Shown one piece after another: positions 34,872 through 43,762 of a stretch of 64,000 nucleotides of DNA. Both the position numbers and the translations under genes were made by a program. How positions within the stretch are numbered: position 1 is the stretch's first letter; the number at the start of each line of letters is the position of its first letter. The notes under the pieces are model-generated. The model saw only the letters and a program-made list of their open reading frames with translations, was not told the origin of the DNA and searched no databases. The stretch comes from an uncultured Bacteroidales bacterium (GTDB lineage: Bacteria; Bacteroidota; Bacteroidia; Bacteroidales; UBA11471), in assembly GCA_944325415.1 (NCBI GenBank), contig CALUZW010000011.1, positions 1 to 64,000 of the forward strand, in the 5' to 3' direction.

Positions 34872-36671
34872 TTACGGCTCTGTCCAGTCGCCCTCTTTTT
34901 TGATGAGGGCGATGAGGTGTTCTACGGCCTCTTCTTCGGGAATGTTTTTCTCGATACAGGTTTTCCCCTTGTAGAGGCTGATGCGGTTGCGGCCTGCTCC
35001 CACATATCCGTAGTCGGCATCGGCCATTTCGCCGGGACCGTTTACGATACAGCCCATGATGCCTATTTTCAAGGTCTTCAAATGCGATGTTGCGGCTTTT
35101 ACGCGAGCGATGGTCTGTGTCAGGTCAAACAGGGTGCGGCCACAGCCCGGGCAGGAGATATACTCGGTCTTGCTCATGCGCTGGCGGGAGGCTTGCAGTA
35201 TGCCATACATGCAGGCAGTGATTTTATGAGCCGGAATTTCGCCTGTGTGATTGAGCCATATGCCGTCGACCCAACCGTCGAGCAGCAGGGCTCCGAAATC
35301 GGCGGCCGCTTTCAGCTGCAAATCTTCGAGTTGTGAGTCGTTGTAGGAGAGCCGCACCACGACCGGTACGGGGCAATCGCGGTTGAGCAATGCGTGGAAA
35401 AATGCCCGACATTCGCCCACGGGGTTGAGGTGCTGTGAGGTGAGGACGACAACCAGCCCCTGCGTTTGCGACAGGGCTGTCCACACGCGCTCGTTGAGTT
35501 CGGCGTAGGAGAGTTGCAGAAATTTCTGTTCCGCCGAGCATGCCGCAAGCCGGTCCAGTTCGTCTGTGCTGAACAGCGGGAAACGTTTCGAGGGTTCGTT
35601 GCTGGCCGTGATAAACGCATGCCCCTCGGCATCGTGAGTCAATGTATAGTCGGCAGTCGGTTCTTTCCCGTCGGTTCTGTCGGCTATTGTAACCGGGACC
35701 TTTCCACCCCCTATGTTGCCGACCGCAAGGCTTGGCCGGCGCTCCATGCGCAGGGCATCGTAGCCTTCGGCTTTCTCACCCCGGATAGCCGGGTGTCCGG
35801 CGCGTGCCGTGATGTAGTCGACCAACTTGCGGGCCACGGGTATCTCGGCTTCGGGTGCTTCGCTCAGCGAAACCCGTATGGTGTCGCCGATACCGTCGGC
35901 CAGAAGAGTGCCTATGCCTACGGCCGATTTGATGCGGCCATCTTCTCCCTCGCCGGCTTCGGTTACTCCCAGATGAAGCGGGTAGTGCATCTCCTCTTTT
36001 TCCATGGCATCCAGCAGCAGCCTTACCGATTTGACCATAACGGCGGTGTTCGATGCTTTTATCGATATGACTACATCGGGGAATGATTCGTCGCGACATA
36101 CGCGGAGAAACTCCATACACGACTCGGCAATGCCTGCGGGGGTATCGCCATAACGACTCATGATGCGGTCGGAGAGCGACCCGTGGTTCACACCGATGCG
36201 TATGGCCGTGTGATGCTCACGGCAGATGTCGAGCAGCCGGATAAACCGGGCACGCAGCCGTTGCAGCTCGGCGGCATACTCTTCGTCGGTATAATCGATG
36301 TGCTTGAACGTACGGGCGCTGTCGACGAAGTTGCCGGGGTTGATGCGCACTTTCTCGACAATGGTGGCCGCCACTTCGGCAACGTGGGGGTTGAAGTGTA
36401 TGTCGGCCACCAGCGGGGTGCGGTAGCCGCGCCGATGCAGTTCATCTTCGATGGCTGCCAGACTCTCGGCCTCCCGGGTGCCCTGTGCGGTGAGCCGCAC
36501 ATAGTCGGCTCCGGCTTCGATGATGCGTATGCACTGTTCGACACTCTTTTCCACCTCCTGCGTGGGGGTGTTGGTCATCGATTGTATGCGTATGGGGTTG
36601 TCGCCACCCAAGGGGGTCTTTCCGATACGGACTTCGGTGGTGCGGCGGCGCTTGTAATTGAAAAAGTCCAT
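34872..36671 (-). CDS. ispG: 4-hydroxy-3-methylbut-2-enyl-diphosphate synthase, long form
   Basis: A 599-residue iron-sulfur enzyme of the MEP isoprenoid pathway that converts MEcPP to HMBPP. It is the three-domain form of Bacteroidetes, Chlamydiae and plants: TIM barrel (about 1-260; MTNTPTQEVEKSVEQ, GVNHGSLSDR), an extra domain (about 280-480), and the [4Fe-4S] domain (about 490-590) with Cys in SCPGCGRTLFDL and MGCIVNGPGEMADADYG. Short-form enzymes are near 370 residues. A large hairpin separates it from purE upstream. Confidence 0.96.
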   Translation of the reverse strand: MDFFNYKRRRTTEVRIGKTPLGGDNPIRIQSMTNTPTQEVEKSVEQCIRIIEAGADYVRLTAQGTREAESLAAIEDELHRRGYRTPLVADIHFNPHVAEVAATIVEKVRINPGNFVDSARTFKHIDYTDEEYAAELQRLRARFIRLLDICREHHTAIRIGVNHGSLSDRIMSRYGDTPAGIAESCMEFLRVCRDESFPDVVISIKASNTAVMVKSVRLLLDAMEKEEMHYPLHLGVTEAGEGEDGRIKSAVGIGTLLADGIGDTIRVSLSEAPEAEIPVARKLVDYITARAGHPAIRGEKAEGYDALRMERRPSLAVGNIGGGKVPVTIADRTDGKEPTADYTLTHDAEGHAFITASNEPSKRFPLFSTDELDRLAACSAEQKFLQLSYAELNERVWTALSQTQGLVVVLTSQHLNPVGECRAFFHALLNRDCPVPVVVRLSYNDSQLEDLQLKAAADFGALLLDGWVDGIWLNHTGEIPAHKITACMYGILQASRQRMSKTEYISCPGCGRTLFDLTQTIARVKAATSHLKTLKIGIMGCIVNGPGEMADADYGYVGAGRNRISLYKGKTCIEKNIPEEEAVEHLIALIKKEGDWTEP

Positions 36672-36690
36672 GGCGTAAGAAAAAAGAAAG

Positions 36691-36753
36691 ACCGATTGTC
36701 TCTCCCGGAAAAATTTCTTCTCTTATCAAAAGTGTTCGGAAGCGACAATCGGT
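36691..36753 (-). terminator. Long-loop stem-loop between purE and ispG
   Basis: ACCGATTGTC (36691-36700) and GACAATCGGT (36744-36753) form a perfect 10-bp stem with a 43-base loop. On the minus strand it is followed by CTTTCTTTTTTC, as in a terminator for purE, and it lies in the ispG leader. Confidence 0.6.
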
Positions 36754-36767
36754 GCAGTTGCAGGAAA

Positions 36768-37274
36768 TCAGTTGGTTTTGAAAGCGTATTTTACCTGAGC
36801 CAGTTTCTCGTTGGCATCGACGATTTTCTGGGCCAGACCCTTTTTGTAGGCTTTCAGTTTGCCGGCTATTTGTTCGTCGCCGAGCGACAGCATCTGTACG
36901 GCCAGAATGGCGGCATTGAGGGCGGCGTTGATGCCGACTGTTGCTACGGGTATGCCCGGGGGCATCTGTACGATGGCGAGGAGAGCGTCCATACCATCGA
37001 GCGACGAGTTGATAGGTACGCCGATGACCGGCAGTGGGGTTGAGGCGGCAATGACGCCGGGCAGATGGGCGGCCATACCGGCAGCGGCTATGATGACCTT
37101 GATGCCGCGAGCCTCTGCATTCTTGGCAAATACCTCTACCTGTTCGGGGGTACGGTGGGCCGAGAGGGCATTCATCTCAAACGGAATTTCAAAGTCGTTG
37201 AGCAGCTGGGCTGCCTTTTCCATGATGGGCAGGTCGGAGGTGCTGCCCATGATAATGCTTACGATGGGATTCAT
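36768..37274 (-). CDS. purE: N5-carboxyaminoimidazole ribonucleotide mutase
   Basis: A 168-residue enzyme of purine synthesis that converts N5-CAIR to CAIR. Class I PurE signatures are present: GSTSDLPIM (about 10-18), SAHRTPE (about 38-44) with the catalytic His, AAHLPGVIA, and GVPINSS. No purK lies nearby. The gene starts nine bases after the PAP2-like gene stop. Confidence 0.95.
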   Translation of the reverse strand: MNPIVSIIMGSTSDLPIMEKAAQLLNDFEIPFEMNALSAHRTPEQVEVFAKNAEARGIKVIIAAAGMAAHLPGVIAASTPLPVIGVPINSSLDGMDALLAIVQMPPGIPVATVGINAALNAAILAVQMLSLGDEQIAGKLKAYKKGLAQKIVDANEKLAQVKYAFKTN

Positions 37275-37283
37275 GTTAAATGG

Positions 37284-37904
37284 TTATAGTGATAACAGGT
37301 GATACTTGAATACTTGGTTGATGATGAGTACGCCGAGTAGGCCGCAGACCCAGCCGGTCAGAATCTGCGCGAGCGTGTTGCGGTCGAGCAGTTGGCGGGC
37401 CGTTCCCATCATGCCGGTAACGACAATCAGGGCTATAAACAAGCCTATGGGCAAGGCCATGTTGGCCAGTTGCAGGGTGATGACAAGACCCATGATGGCA
37501 CCTAAGGCATTCATGTAGAAACTGATGCGCCACCCGATGATGTTGATTATCCATATCAGGACCGACGAAAAAGCGGCACCTGCCAGGTATCCCTGGGCCC
37601 AAAAGGGGAGGTTGAGCCGGTGTACATAGATGGCGGCAAAGACGAGGAATACCGTGTACAGTAGTATCTCGGTGAGTCTCACATACGGTTTTTTATCGCT
37701 TTTGTTTAAGTAGAAAAGTGCCAGGGTAAGGTGAAACAGCAGGGGCAGGATGCCCGAGAACAGGAATATTCCACCGACGATGAGCAACTTGAAATAGAGC
37801 GGAAGTATTTCGAGAAAACTGCACGACACGATGATGCCTCCTCCGTATAGGGGAAGGAGGTAGGGGTGGAACAGGTACGATATGATTTGAGCCGTTTTTT
37901 TCAT
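37284..37904 (-). CDS. PAP2-like integral membrane protein
   Basis: A 206-residue membrane protein with about six helices. Its layout (two N-terminal helices, then ILPLLFHLTLALFYLNKSDK and a helical tail) recalls the PAP2-related membrane proteins of Bacteroidetes, but I cannot point to the full phosphatase motif KxxxxxxRP-PSGH-SRxxxxxHxxxD. It may be a non-catalytic relative; enzymatic activity should not be assumed. It sits between rpoN and purE with gaps of seven and nine bases, so the three are co-transcribed. Confidence 0.68.
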   Translation of the reverse strand: MKKTAQIISYLFHPYLLPLYGGGIIVSCSFLEILPLYFKLLIVGGIFLFSGILPLLFHLTLALFYLNKSDKKPYVRLTEILLYTVFLVFAAIYVHRLNLPFWAQGYLAGAAFSSVLIWIINIIGWRISFYMNALGAIMGLVITLQLANMALPIGLFIALIVVTGMMGTARQLLDRNTLAQILTGWVCGLLGVLIINQVFKYHLLSL

Positions 37905-37911
37905 GAGCGTG

Positions 37912-39372
37912 TTATATGACTTTTCTGAGCCGGGCTACGGGCAGGCCCAACTGTTCGCGGTATTTGGCTACCGTGCGTCGGGCAATGGCATAGCCCTTCT
38001 CTTTCAGCAGTTCGCACAACTTGTCGTCGGTGAGAGGGGCCCGCTTATCTTCGTTGTCGATACTCTCTTGCAGAATCTTTTTGATTTCGCGCGATGAGAA
38101 TTCTTCGCCCGAGTCGTTCTGCATCGATTCCGAGAAGAAGAATTTCAGCGGGTAGATGCCGAAGGGGGTCTGCACATACTTGTTGCTGGTGGCGCGGGAT
38201 ATGGTCGATATGTCATATCCCGTCTGTTCGGCGACGTCGCGCAGAATCATGGGGCGCAGGCGGCTTTCGTCGCCCGTGAGGAAGAAGTCGCGTTGCCGGT
38301 CGAGTATGGCCTGCATGGTGGCCAGCAGGGTCTGTTGCCGTTGCTGTATGGCGTTGATGAACGATTGTGCCGCGTCGATTTTCTGCTTGATAAAGAGCAG
38401 GGCATCGCGTCTTTCCCGGGTCTGGTTGGCCTTGTTGCCGGTGTAGTCGTTCAGCATATCGTTGTAGCTGCGGCTGATACGCAGCGACGGTATGTTGCCG
38501 TTGTTGAGCGTGAGCGTGAGCTCGCCGTCGTTTTCGTCGACCAGGAAGTCGGGGCTGATGTGGGTGAGGCTTTCGGTGAAGGTGTCGTTCCAGCTGCTGC
38601 CCGGTTTGGGGTTGAGCTGGGAGATTTCCTGAATGGCCTCTTTCAGTTTCTCTTCGGAGATGTTGAGTTGTTTCTGAATCTTGTCGTAGTGGCGTTTGCT
38701 GAAAGCCTCAAAGCACTTGTCTATGATTTCGTAGGCCAGTTGAGCGGCATCGGTGCCGCGGCGGCGTTCGAGTTGGAGTTTGAGACACTCTTGCAGGTCC
38801 GATGCGCCGACACCGGCCGGGTCGAAGTCCTGAATGATTTGCAACAGTTCGCTCAGTTTCTCAACCGGTACGTCGATGCCGGCCTGAAACAGGAGGTCGT
38901 CGGCTATGGACGGGAGGGCGCGTTGCAGGTAGCCGTTGTCGTCGATGTTTCCGATGATGTATTCGGCAATCTGTTTGTCTTCTTCCGACAGTTCACGCAG
39001 ATAGAGCTGTTCCAGCAGATAATCGTGAAACGTGGTGCCTCCCGATACGGGAATCTCCTCGCGCGGAGTGTTTTCTCCGGGAATTTCGCGGTCGATGTAT
39101 GAGGGGAGGTCGTCGTTGTTGTTGTAGTCGCCCAGCAGCAGGTCTTCGGCGCTTTCGTTTGCGGTCTCACCCTCTTCTTCCTGGCGGGATATCTCGTTCT
39201 CCTCCTCAGGCGTCGAGGCGGCCTCGCCCTCGTCGAGGGCCGGATTGTCGATAAGTTCTTGCCGTATTTGCTCTTCCAGCTCTATCTCAGGCAGTTCGAT
39301 AAGTCGTATTGCCTGTATTTGTTGGGGCGACAGGGTCTGTCGTTGTTGCAGTTTCTGTTCTTGTCTGAGCAT
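37912..39372 (-). CDS. rpoN: RNA polymerase sigma-54 factor
   Basis: A 486-residue sigma-54. Region I is the Gln/Leu-rich activator-interacting start (RQEQKLQQRQTLSPQQIQ, ELPEIELEEQI), followed by a very acidic region II (about 60-105), the core-binding domain (about 120-300, DDNGYLQRAL, LQECLKLQLERR), and the C-terminal DNA-binding part with the RpoN box ARRTVAKYRE near 466-475. It needs enhancer-binding ATPases to open promoters; none is encoded here. Start 39372 gives MLRQEQ; the in-frame ATG at 39402 is an alternative. Confidence 0.95.
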   Translation of the reverse strand: MLRQEQKLQQRQTLSPQQIQAIRLIELPEIELEEQIRQELIDNPALDEGEAASTPEEENEISRQEEEGETANESAEDLLLGDYNNNDDLPSYIDREIPGENTPREEIPVSGGTTFHDYLLEQLYLRELSEEDKQIAEYIIGNIDDNGYLQRALPSIADDLLFQAGIDVPVEKLSELLQIIQDFDPAGVGASDLQECLKLQLERRRGTDAAQLAYEIIDKCFEAFSKRHYDKIQKQLNISEEKLKEAIQEISQLNPKPGSSWNDTFTESLTHISPDFLVDENDGELTLTLNNGNIPSLRISRSYNDMLNDYTGNKANQTRERRDALLFIKQKIDAAQSFINAIQQRQQTLLATMQAILDRQRDFFLTGDESRLRPMILRDVAEQTGYDISTISRATSNKYVQTPFGIYPLKFFFSESMQNDSGEEFSSREIKKILQESIDNEDKRAPLTDDKLCELLKEKGYAIARRTVAKYREQLGLPVARLRKVI

Positions 39373-39428
39373 GGATTCACTCCTGTTGTGGTTCAATTCC
39401 AAAAACGAAGATAGCCATTTTTCTCCGA

Positions 39429-40061
39429 TTATGCCAATAATTCGGCTATCTTTTTCCCGAGGTCCTCTTCCGGGTCGATGAGGCAGGTTCTGAATCCCGC
39501 CCGTTGTGCCCCCTCTATGTTGGAGGCGAGGTCGTCGAGGAAGAGGCTTTTCGACGGGTCTTCTCCGCTGTCCTGCAACACTTTCTCGTAGAAGTCGGCA
39601 TCGGGTTTCAAGGCGTGTATCTCGTGTGAGAGGTAAAGCTTGTCGAAGTAGTCGTCGACGGTCAGTCCCTCGTCCCGGAAGAGAGTCTGGCGGGTATGGT
39701 CGAAGTGCGGTGCGTTGGTGTTGCTCACCATGTAGAGCCGGCAGTGCTGGCGTATGTGGCGCAGGACATCCAGTTTATAGCGGGGTATGTCGCCGATTAT
39801 CAGGTTCCAGGCCCGACCTATCTCTGCTTCGTCAGCCTCAATGCGTAACATGTCGCGCAGTGTCTTGAAGAAAGCTTCGCCTTCCATTTCGCCGGTTTCG
39901 AGCCGGCGCATGGCCTGGGCAAATGCGGGAGTGCGGAACAGTACATCTTCGGGCGCTTCGACTCCCAGACGGCGGAAGGCATTGAAACAGCGCTCGAATT
40001 CGAGGTGAAGCAATACGCCGCCGAAGTCGGTAAAGACGGCCTCTATATTGTCGTGTTTCAT
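39429..40061 (-). CDS. HAD-superfamily phosphatase
   Basis: A 210-residue HAD hydrolase with motif I FTDFGGVLL (Asp nucleophile near 11), a helical cap (about 20-90), motif II VSNTNA (about 110), motif III Lys in ALKPDADFYEKV and motif IV LFLDDLASNIEGA. The D-F-G-G-V form matches the YihX-like subgroup, which hydrolyses sugar phosphates in E. coli. The physiological substrate is unknown. It lies eight bases after the nucleoside kinase gene and upstream of rpoN. Confidence 0.88.
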   Translation of the reverse strand: MKHDNIEAVFTDFGGVLLHLEFERCFNAFRRLGVEAPEDVLFRTPAFAQAMRRLETGEMEGEAFFKTLRDMLRIEADEAEIGRAWNLIIGDIPRYKLDVLRHIRQHCRLYMVSNTNAPHFDHTRQTLFRDEGLTVDDYFDKLYLSHEIHALKPDADFYEKVLQDSGEDPSKSLFLDDLASNIEGAQRAGFRTCLIDPEEDLGKKIAELLA

Positions 40062-40069
40062 TTCGATGA

Positions 40070-41746
40070 TCAGTATATAAAGCTGCTACCTCCGAGAAAT
40101 TCCCGCAGCAGCGATGTCGAGGGTATCTCGTTCTCGTCGAGCGGAAGGAAGTAGTAAAGTTGTTTCAGCAGATGTTTGGCAGTATCGTATTCGGGACAGT
40201 TCTCGGGTACCGACATGAGGGCGGGCACAGCCTGTTGCTTGATGACGGCCAGCTCGAAGAGCAGCGACGAGTTGAACATGGCATCGGCGTTTTCCTGGTA
40301 TGGGAAAATCCATTTCTCCTCGCCGGCCCTTACGCTGGCCCAGCGGGCTATGGTTTTTTGTGCCGATGTACCGCGGTACTTTTCGTCTCTGATGATACGG
40401 CGCAGCAGCCGGTTATCGGCCGTAGGTATCCAGCTGTGGTCGTCGATAGAGAGGGTGGTGAGGGCCGATACGTAGATAAGGAATTTTTGCCGTTCATCGA
40501 TGTGGGGGGTCAGGGCGGGGTTCAATGCATGTATGCCTTCCAGTACCAGTACGTCAGACTCTTTCATCTTCAAGGTGTTGCCCCGGAACTCTTTCTTTCC
40601 TGTCTCGAAATTGTAGGTGGGCAGGCTCACCTCCTTGCCTTGCAGCAGGTCGTTGAGCTGGCTGTTGAACAAATCCAGGTCGAGAGCGTACAGCGATTCG
40701 TAGTCGTAGTCGCCTTTCTCGTCGCGGGGGGTCTGTTCCCGGTCGAGGAAGTAGTTGTCGAGCGAGATGGTGATGGGTATGAGCAAGTTGGTCATGAGTT
40801 GTATCGACAGCCGCTTGGAAAAGGTGGTTTTTCCCGAAGAGGAGGGGCCCGATATGAGTATGATGCGGGCTCCGCCCTCTTCGCTGTTGTGGCGGGCGGT
40901 AATCTGGTCGGCGATGCGTGAGATTTGTTTTTCGTGCAGAGCTTCCGTTACCTTTATCAAGTCGCCTGAGGTATGTTTCAGGATAGACCGGTTCATGTCG
41001 CCTACGTTGTTCAGTCCCACGATTTCACTTATTTTGAGATTCTCTTTAAATACATTGAACATCTTGTCTTGGGACGTAACTTCGGCTAACTCGTTTGGAT
41101 TCTTCCGTTTGGGGGGAATGAGCAACATGCCGTCGTGGTATTTTATCAGGTCGAACACCTTTAAGTAGCCGGTCGATGGAAGCAGGTACTCATAGTAAAC
41201 ATCGTAGAGGTTGCCAAGTCGGTAATAGGTGGCATACAGCGGGTGCAGAGTCTCGATGAGGTCGATTTTATCGTCCATGTCCTGTTCTTTGAAATGTGCG
41301 GCTGCTACTTCGGCCGTCGATTGGATACGTTCAAAAGGCAGGTCTTTCTTGATAATCTCGCACATACGCTCTTTCAGTAGCTTTACTGTCGATTCGGGTA
41401 TCTCTTCCCGTTGATTCAGGCAGCAGAAATATCCGTTCGACACCGAGTGTTCGATGCGTAGCCGGGTACCGGGAAACAATTCGGTTACAGCCTTATACAA
41501 TACGAAGCAGAGTGAGCGCACATACATGCGCATGCCCATGATATGAGAGGCGTCGGAAAAATAGATCTGTTTGGGCTGATATACCCGGTAGGAAAGGTCG
41601 CGGGTGCGGTTGTTTACTTGTGCGCACAGTACATCGTAGGGCAGTTCCACTCCGGCCATTCGATAAATGTCGATAAGGTGGGTTCCCTCGTCGACGAGAA
41701 GTGTTTTCCCATTATTCTTGCAGATGATTTCTACTTGGTTTCCCAT
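40070..41746 (-). CDS. Nucleoside kinase with N-terminal TGS and tRNA-synthetase-like domains
   Basis: A 558-residue protein with an N-terminal TGS-like ubiquitin fold (about 1-65), a domain resembling the SAD/editing region of threonyl-tRNA synthetase (about 70-260), and a C-terminal P-loop kinase of the uridine-kinase/phosphoribulokinase class (about 285-500). Motifs are the Walker A GPSSSGKTTFSKRL (about 301-314), DNYFLDREQTPRDE (substrate loop) and LEGIHALNPAL. It probably phosphorylates a nucleoside or related compound; the tRNA-synthetase-like part has no clear role. It heads the run kinase-HAD-rpoN-PAP2-purE-ispG. Confidence 0.9.
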   Translation of the reverse strand: MGNQVEIICKNNGKTLLVDEGTHLIDIYRMAGVELPYDVLCAQVNNRTRDLSYRVYQPKQIYFSDASHIMGMRMYVRSLCFVLYKAVTELFPGTRLRIEHSVSNGYFCCLNQREEIPESTVKLLKERMCEIIKKDLPFERIQSTAEVAAAHFKEQDMDDKIDLIETLHPLYATYYRLGNLYDVYYEYLLPSTGYLKVFDLIKYHDGMLLIPPKRKNPNELAEVTSQDKMFNVFKENLKISEIVGLNNVGDMNRSILKHTSGDLIKVTEALHEKQISRIADQITARHNSEEGGARIILISGPSSSGKTTFSKRLSIQLMTNLLIPITISLDNYFLDREQTPRDEKGDYDYESLYALDLDLFNSQLNDLLQGKEVSLPTYNFETGKKEFRGNTLKMKESDVLVLEGIHALNPALTPHIDERQKFLIYVSALTTLSIDDHSWIPTADNRLLRRIIRDEKYRGTSAQKTIARWASVRAGEEKWIFPYQENADAMFNSSLLFELAVIKQQAVPALMSVPENCPEYDTAKHLLKQLYYFLPLDENEIPSTSLLREFLGGSSFIY

Positions 41747-42260
41747 AGAGCGATATATTTAAGGGAGTAGTCCGTCTGGACGGCATATCTCCATGTTGGT
41801 TAGTCGGGATAATTGTTCATGCCGCTCTTTCTTGTCATGCGGCAGTCATCTAGCTAAGATAGTCATTAATTTCGAAATATACGACAGTACCATGTTTTAT
41901 ATGCCCATCTTTATACATTTTTCGACTTTTAGCAGGACTCTTTTGACATAATTTTTCTCCCAATCTACCGTAAGAACCTCTTTTGTGGCTGGTGTTCCGA
42001 GGTGAAAACGGGGGTGTCGGTATGCGACGGGTCGGTATGCGGGAAAAATTTTCAGAAAAATAAAGGTGTGTTTTCTTGTAAAAATCTCTTGTGAGTTGTA
42101 TTTTTGCTTTAATTCTGAGCCGAACCTTTAATTTGCGAAAAAGGAGGGAGGGCACAGAGGGGGGATCTACCAAAATAGAGAGGAAATATTTTAAGATTAT
42201 TGATGAAATTTCAGATGTCTCGAATATATGTTTTGAGGCGTTTTTGGAAAAAGAATAGAT
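41747..42260. other. 514-bp intergenic region between divergent genes
   Basis: AT-rich spacer between the nucleoside kinase (minus) and the sugar-transferase gene (plus). It holds the plus-strand promoter at 42076-42106, a purine-rich stretch at about 42137-42166 within the leader, and a short direct repeat of CGGTATGCG at about 42018 and 42030. I see no RNA gene or credible coding frame; a minus-strand open frame here is the antisense of the next gene. Confidence 0.6.
42076..42106 (+). promoter_or_regulatory. Promoter for the sugar-phosphate transferase gene
   Basis: TTG (42076-42078), 20 bases, TATTTTTG (42099-42106). The predicted leader is about 150 bases long, much longer than others in the window. 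Confidence 0.68.
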
Positions 42261-43670
42261 ATGCTTAACAGTTACTCGTCGACCCGAAATTATCCATATT
42301 ACAAATTTATTGTATTGGTAGCCGACCTGTTGATGGTTAACGGCCTGTATGGATTGGCTTGCATTATAAGCAAATATCTGTCGTTGTGTACTGCCGACAT
42401 GGCCGATATAGATTGCTGGGTAACGATAAATGTCTTTTATCTCATCTGCTTCAAGTTGGTGGGCGTTGTCCTGTTCAATCGTATCGCACGGGTCGAGAAC
42501 GTTCTGGCACGTGTGGGTCGGGTGATCATAGACCATTTCTTGATTATCGCATTCCTGGCCTATATCGAAAATACATTGATGCAATCGTTGGGAATGATGT
42601 TGGCCTACTATGCCGCGCTTTTTGTTTTCCTTTCGCTCGAACGACTGTTGTTGCGCCGCATTGTGCAAAATCTGCGTATCGGAAAGCGAGATATTGTAAA
42701 TGTGGTGATTGTGGGTGAGGGCGACAACCTTAAAGAGATTGCCGAGAAGATGCAGGTGTCGTTTATGGGCTACAATCTCCTGGGAGTCTTCACCGATAAG
42801 GAGTTGACCGGGTTCCCTCCCGGAGTGGTCAAGTTGGGGAACGTAGCCGATGCCCTGACATGGCTTGCCGACCACAAGAATGTGGGCGAACTTTATTGTG
42901 GACTTACCTCCGACCGTGCTGCCGACATATTGCCCATTATCGACTATTGCGAGGGAAATCTCATACGCTTTTACAGTGTTCCCAATATGCGGAACTACCT
43001 GAAACGCAATATGGTGATGGAGACCTTCGACGATGTGGTCGTGCTGGCCATACGCCGTGAACCGTTGAGCAGTCCCGGAAAGCGTTTTGAAAAACGGCTG
43101 TTCGATATTCTTGTTTCGGGCCTTTTCCTCTGTACGCTCTATCCCTTTATCTACATATTTGTGGGAATAGCCATCAAACTCTCGTCGAAAGGCCCCGTCT
43201 ATTTCAAGCAGAAGAGAAATGGTCTCGACGGAAAAGTGTTTGAATGTATAAAGTTCCGCAGCATGAAGGTCAATGCCCAAAGCGACACGTTGCAGGCAAC
43301 CAAGGACGACCCCCGAAAGACCCGGGTGGGGAACTTCCTGCGTCGTACCAATATCGATGAGCTGCCCCAGTTTATCAACGTATTCAAGGGCGACATGAGT
43401 CTGGTAGGGCCACGTCCGCACATGCTCAAACACAACGAAGAGTATTCGCGTCTTATCGACCGTTATATGGTGCGCCACTTTGTCAAGCCGGGTATTACCG
43501 GTTGGGCTCAGGTCAACGGTTTCCGTGGGGAGACCCGCGAACTCTCCGAGATGGCCGGCCGGGTACAGGCCGATATATGGTATATTGAACATTGGAGTTT
43601 CTGGCTCGACATACGCATTATGTTCAAGACCGTCGCCAATATGTTGCACGGAGAGGAGAAAGCCTATTAG
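42261..43670 (+). CDS. Undecaprenyl-phosphate glucose phosphotransferase (WcaJ-type)
   Basis: A 469-residue polyprenyl-phosphate hexose-1-phosphate transferase. Four N-terminal helices (about 15-130), a Rossmann-like middle domain (about 145-255, VVIVGEGDNLKEIAEKM) and a C-terminal bacterial sugar transferase domain (about 275-465) match the WcaJ/PglC-large type. Catalytic-core motifs are KRLFDILVS, KFRSMKVNA, RTNIDELPQ, GDMSLVGPRPH and KPGITGWAQVNG. It loads the first sugar phosphate on a lipid carrier for capsule, exopolysaccharide or glycan synthesis. No glycosyltransferase genes are adjacent. Confidence 0.93.
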   Translation: MLNSYSSTRNYPYYKFIVLVADLLMVNGLYGLACIISKYLSLCTADMADIDCWVTINVFYLICFKLVGVVLFNRIARVENVLARVGRVIIDHFLIIAFLAYIENTLMQSLGMMLAYYAALFVFLSLERLLLRRIVQNLRIGKRDIVNVVIVGEGDNLKEIAEKMQVSFMGYNLLGVFTDKELTGFPPGVVKLGNVADALTWLADHKNVGELYCGLTSDRAADILPIIDYCEGNLIRFYSVPNMRNYLKRNMVMETFDDVVVLAIRREPLSSPGKRFEKRLFDILVSGLFLCTLYPFIYIFVGIAIKLSSKGPVYFKQKRNGLDGKVFECIKFRSMKVNAQSDTLQATKDDPRKTRVGNFLRRTNIDELPQFINVFKGDMSLVGPRPHMLKHNEEYSRLIDRYMVRHFVKPGITGWAQVNGFRGETRELSEMAGRVQADIWYIEHWSFWLDIRIMFKTVANMLHGEEKAY

Positions 43671-43695
43671 GTACCTCTTCTGCTGCCTTATACAA

Positions 43696-43737
43696 GAATG
43701 TCGCCTACCTTTGTCAGGTAGGCGACGTTCTTTTTTT
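43696..43737 (+). terminator. Terminator after the sugar-transferase gene
   Basis: A 14-pair stem (core GTCGCCTACC/GGTAGGCGAC) with a seven-base loop is followed by eight T's, between two convergent genes. Confidence 0.93.
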
Positions 43738-43762
43738 GTGGTTGATTTTTCTGTCGGTGTGC

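Noticed and set aside
37284-37904. Calling the PAP2-like protein an active phosphatase
   Set aside because: I cannot place the three catalytic motifs of the PAP2 family in the protein, so only a fold-level similarity is stated.
41850-43649. Long minus-strand frame opposite the sugar-phosphate transferase gene
   Set aside because: It is opposite a clearly conserved gene, and its product resembles no family. Only the intergenic part (to 42260) is not overlapped, and that part is AT-rich and unlike coding sequence.
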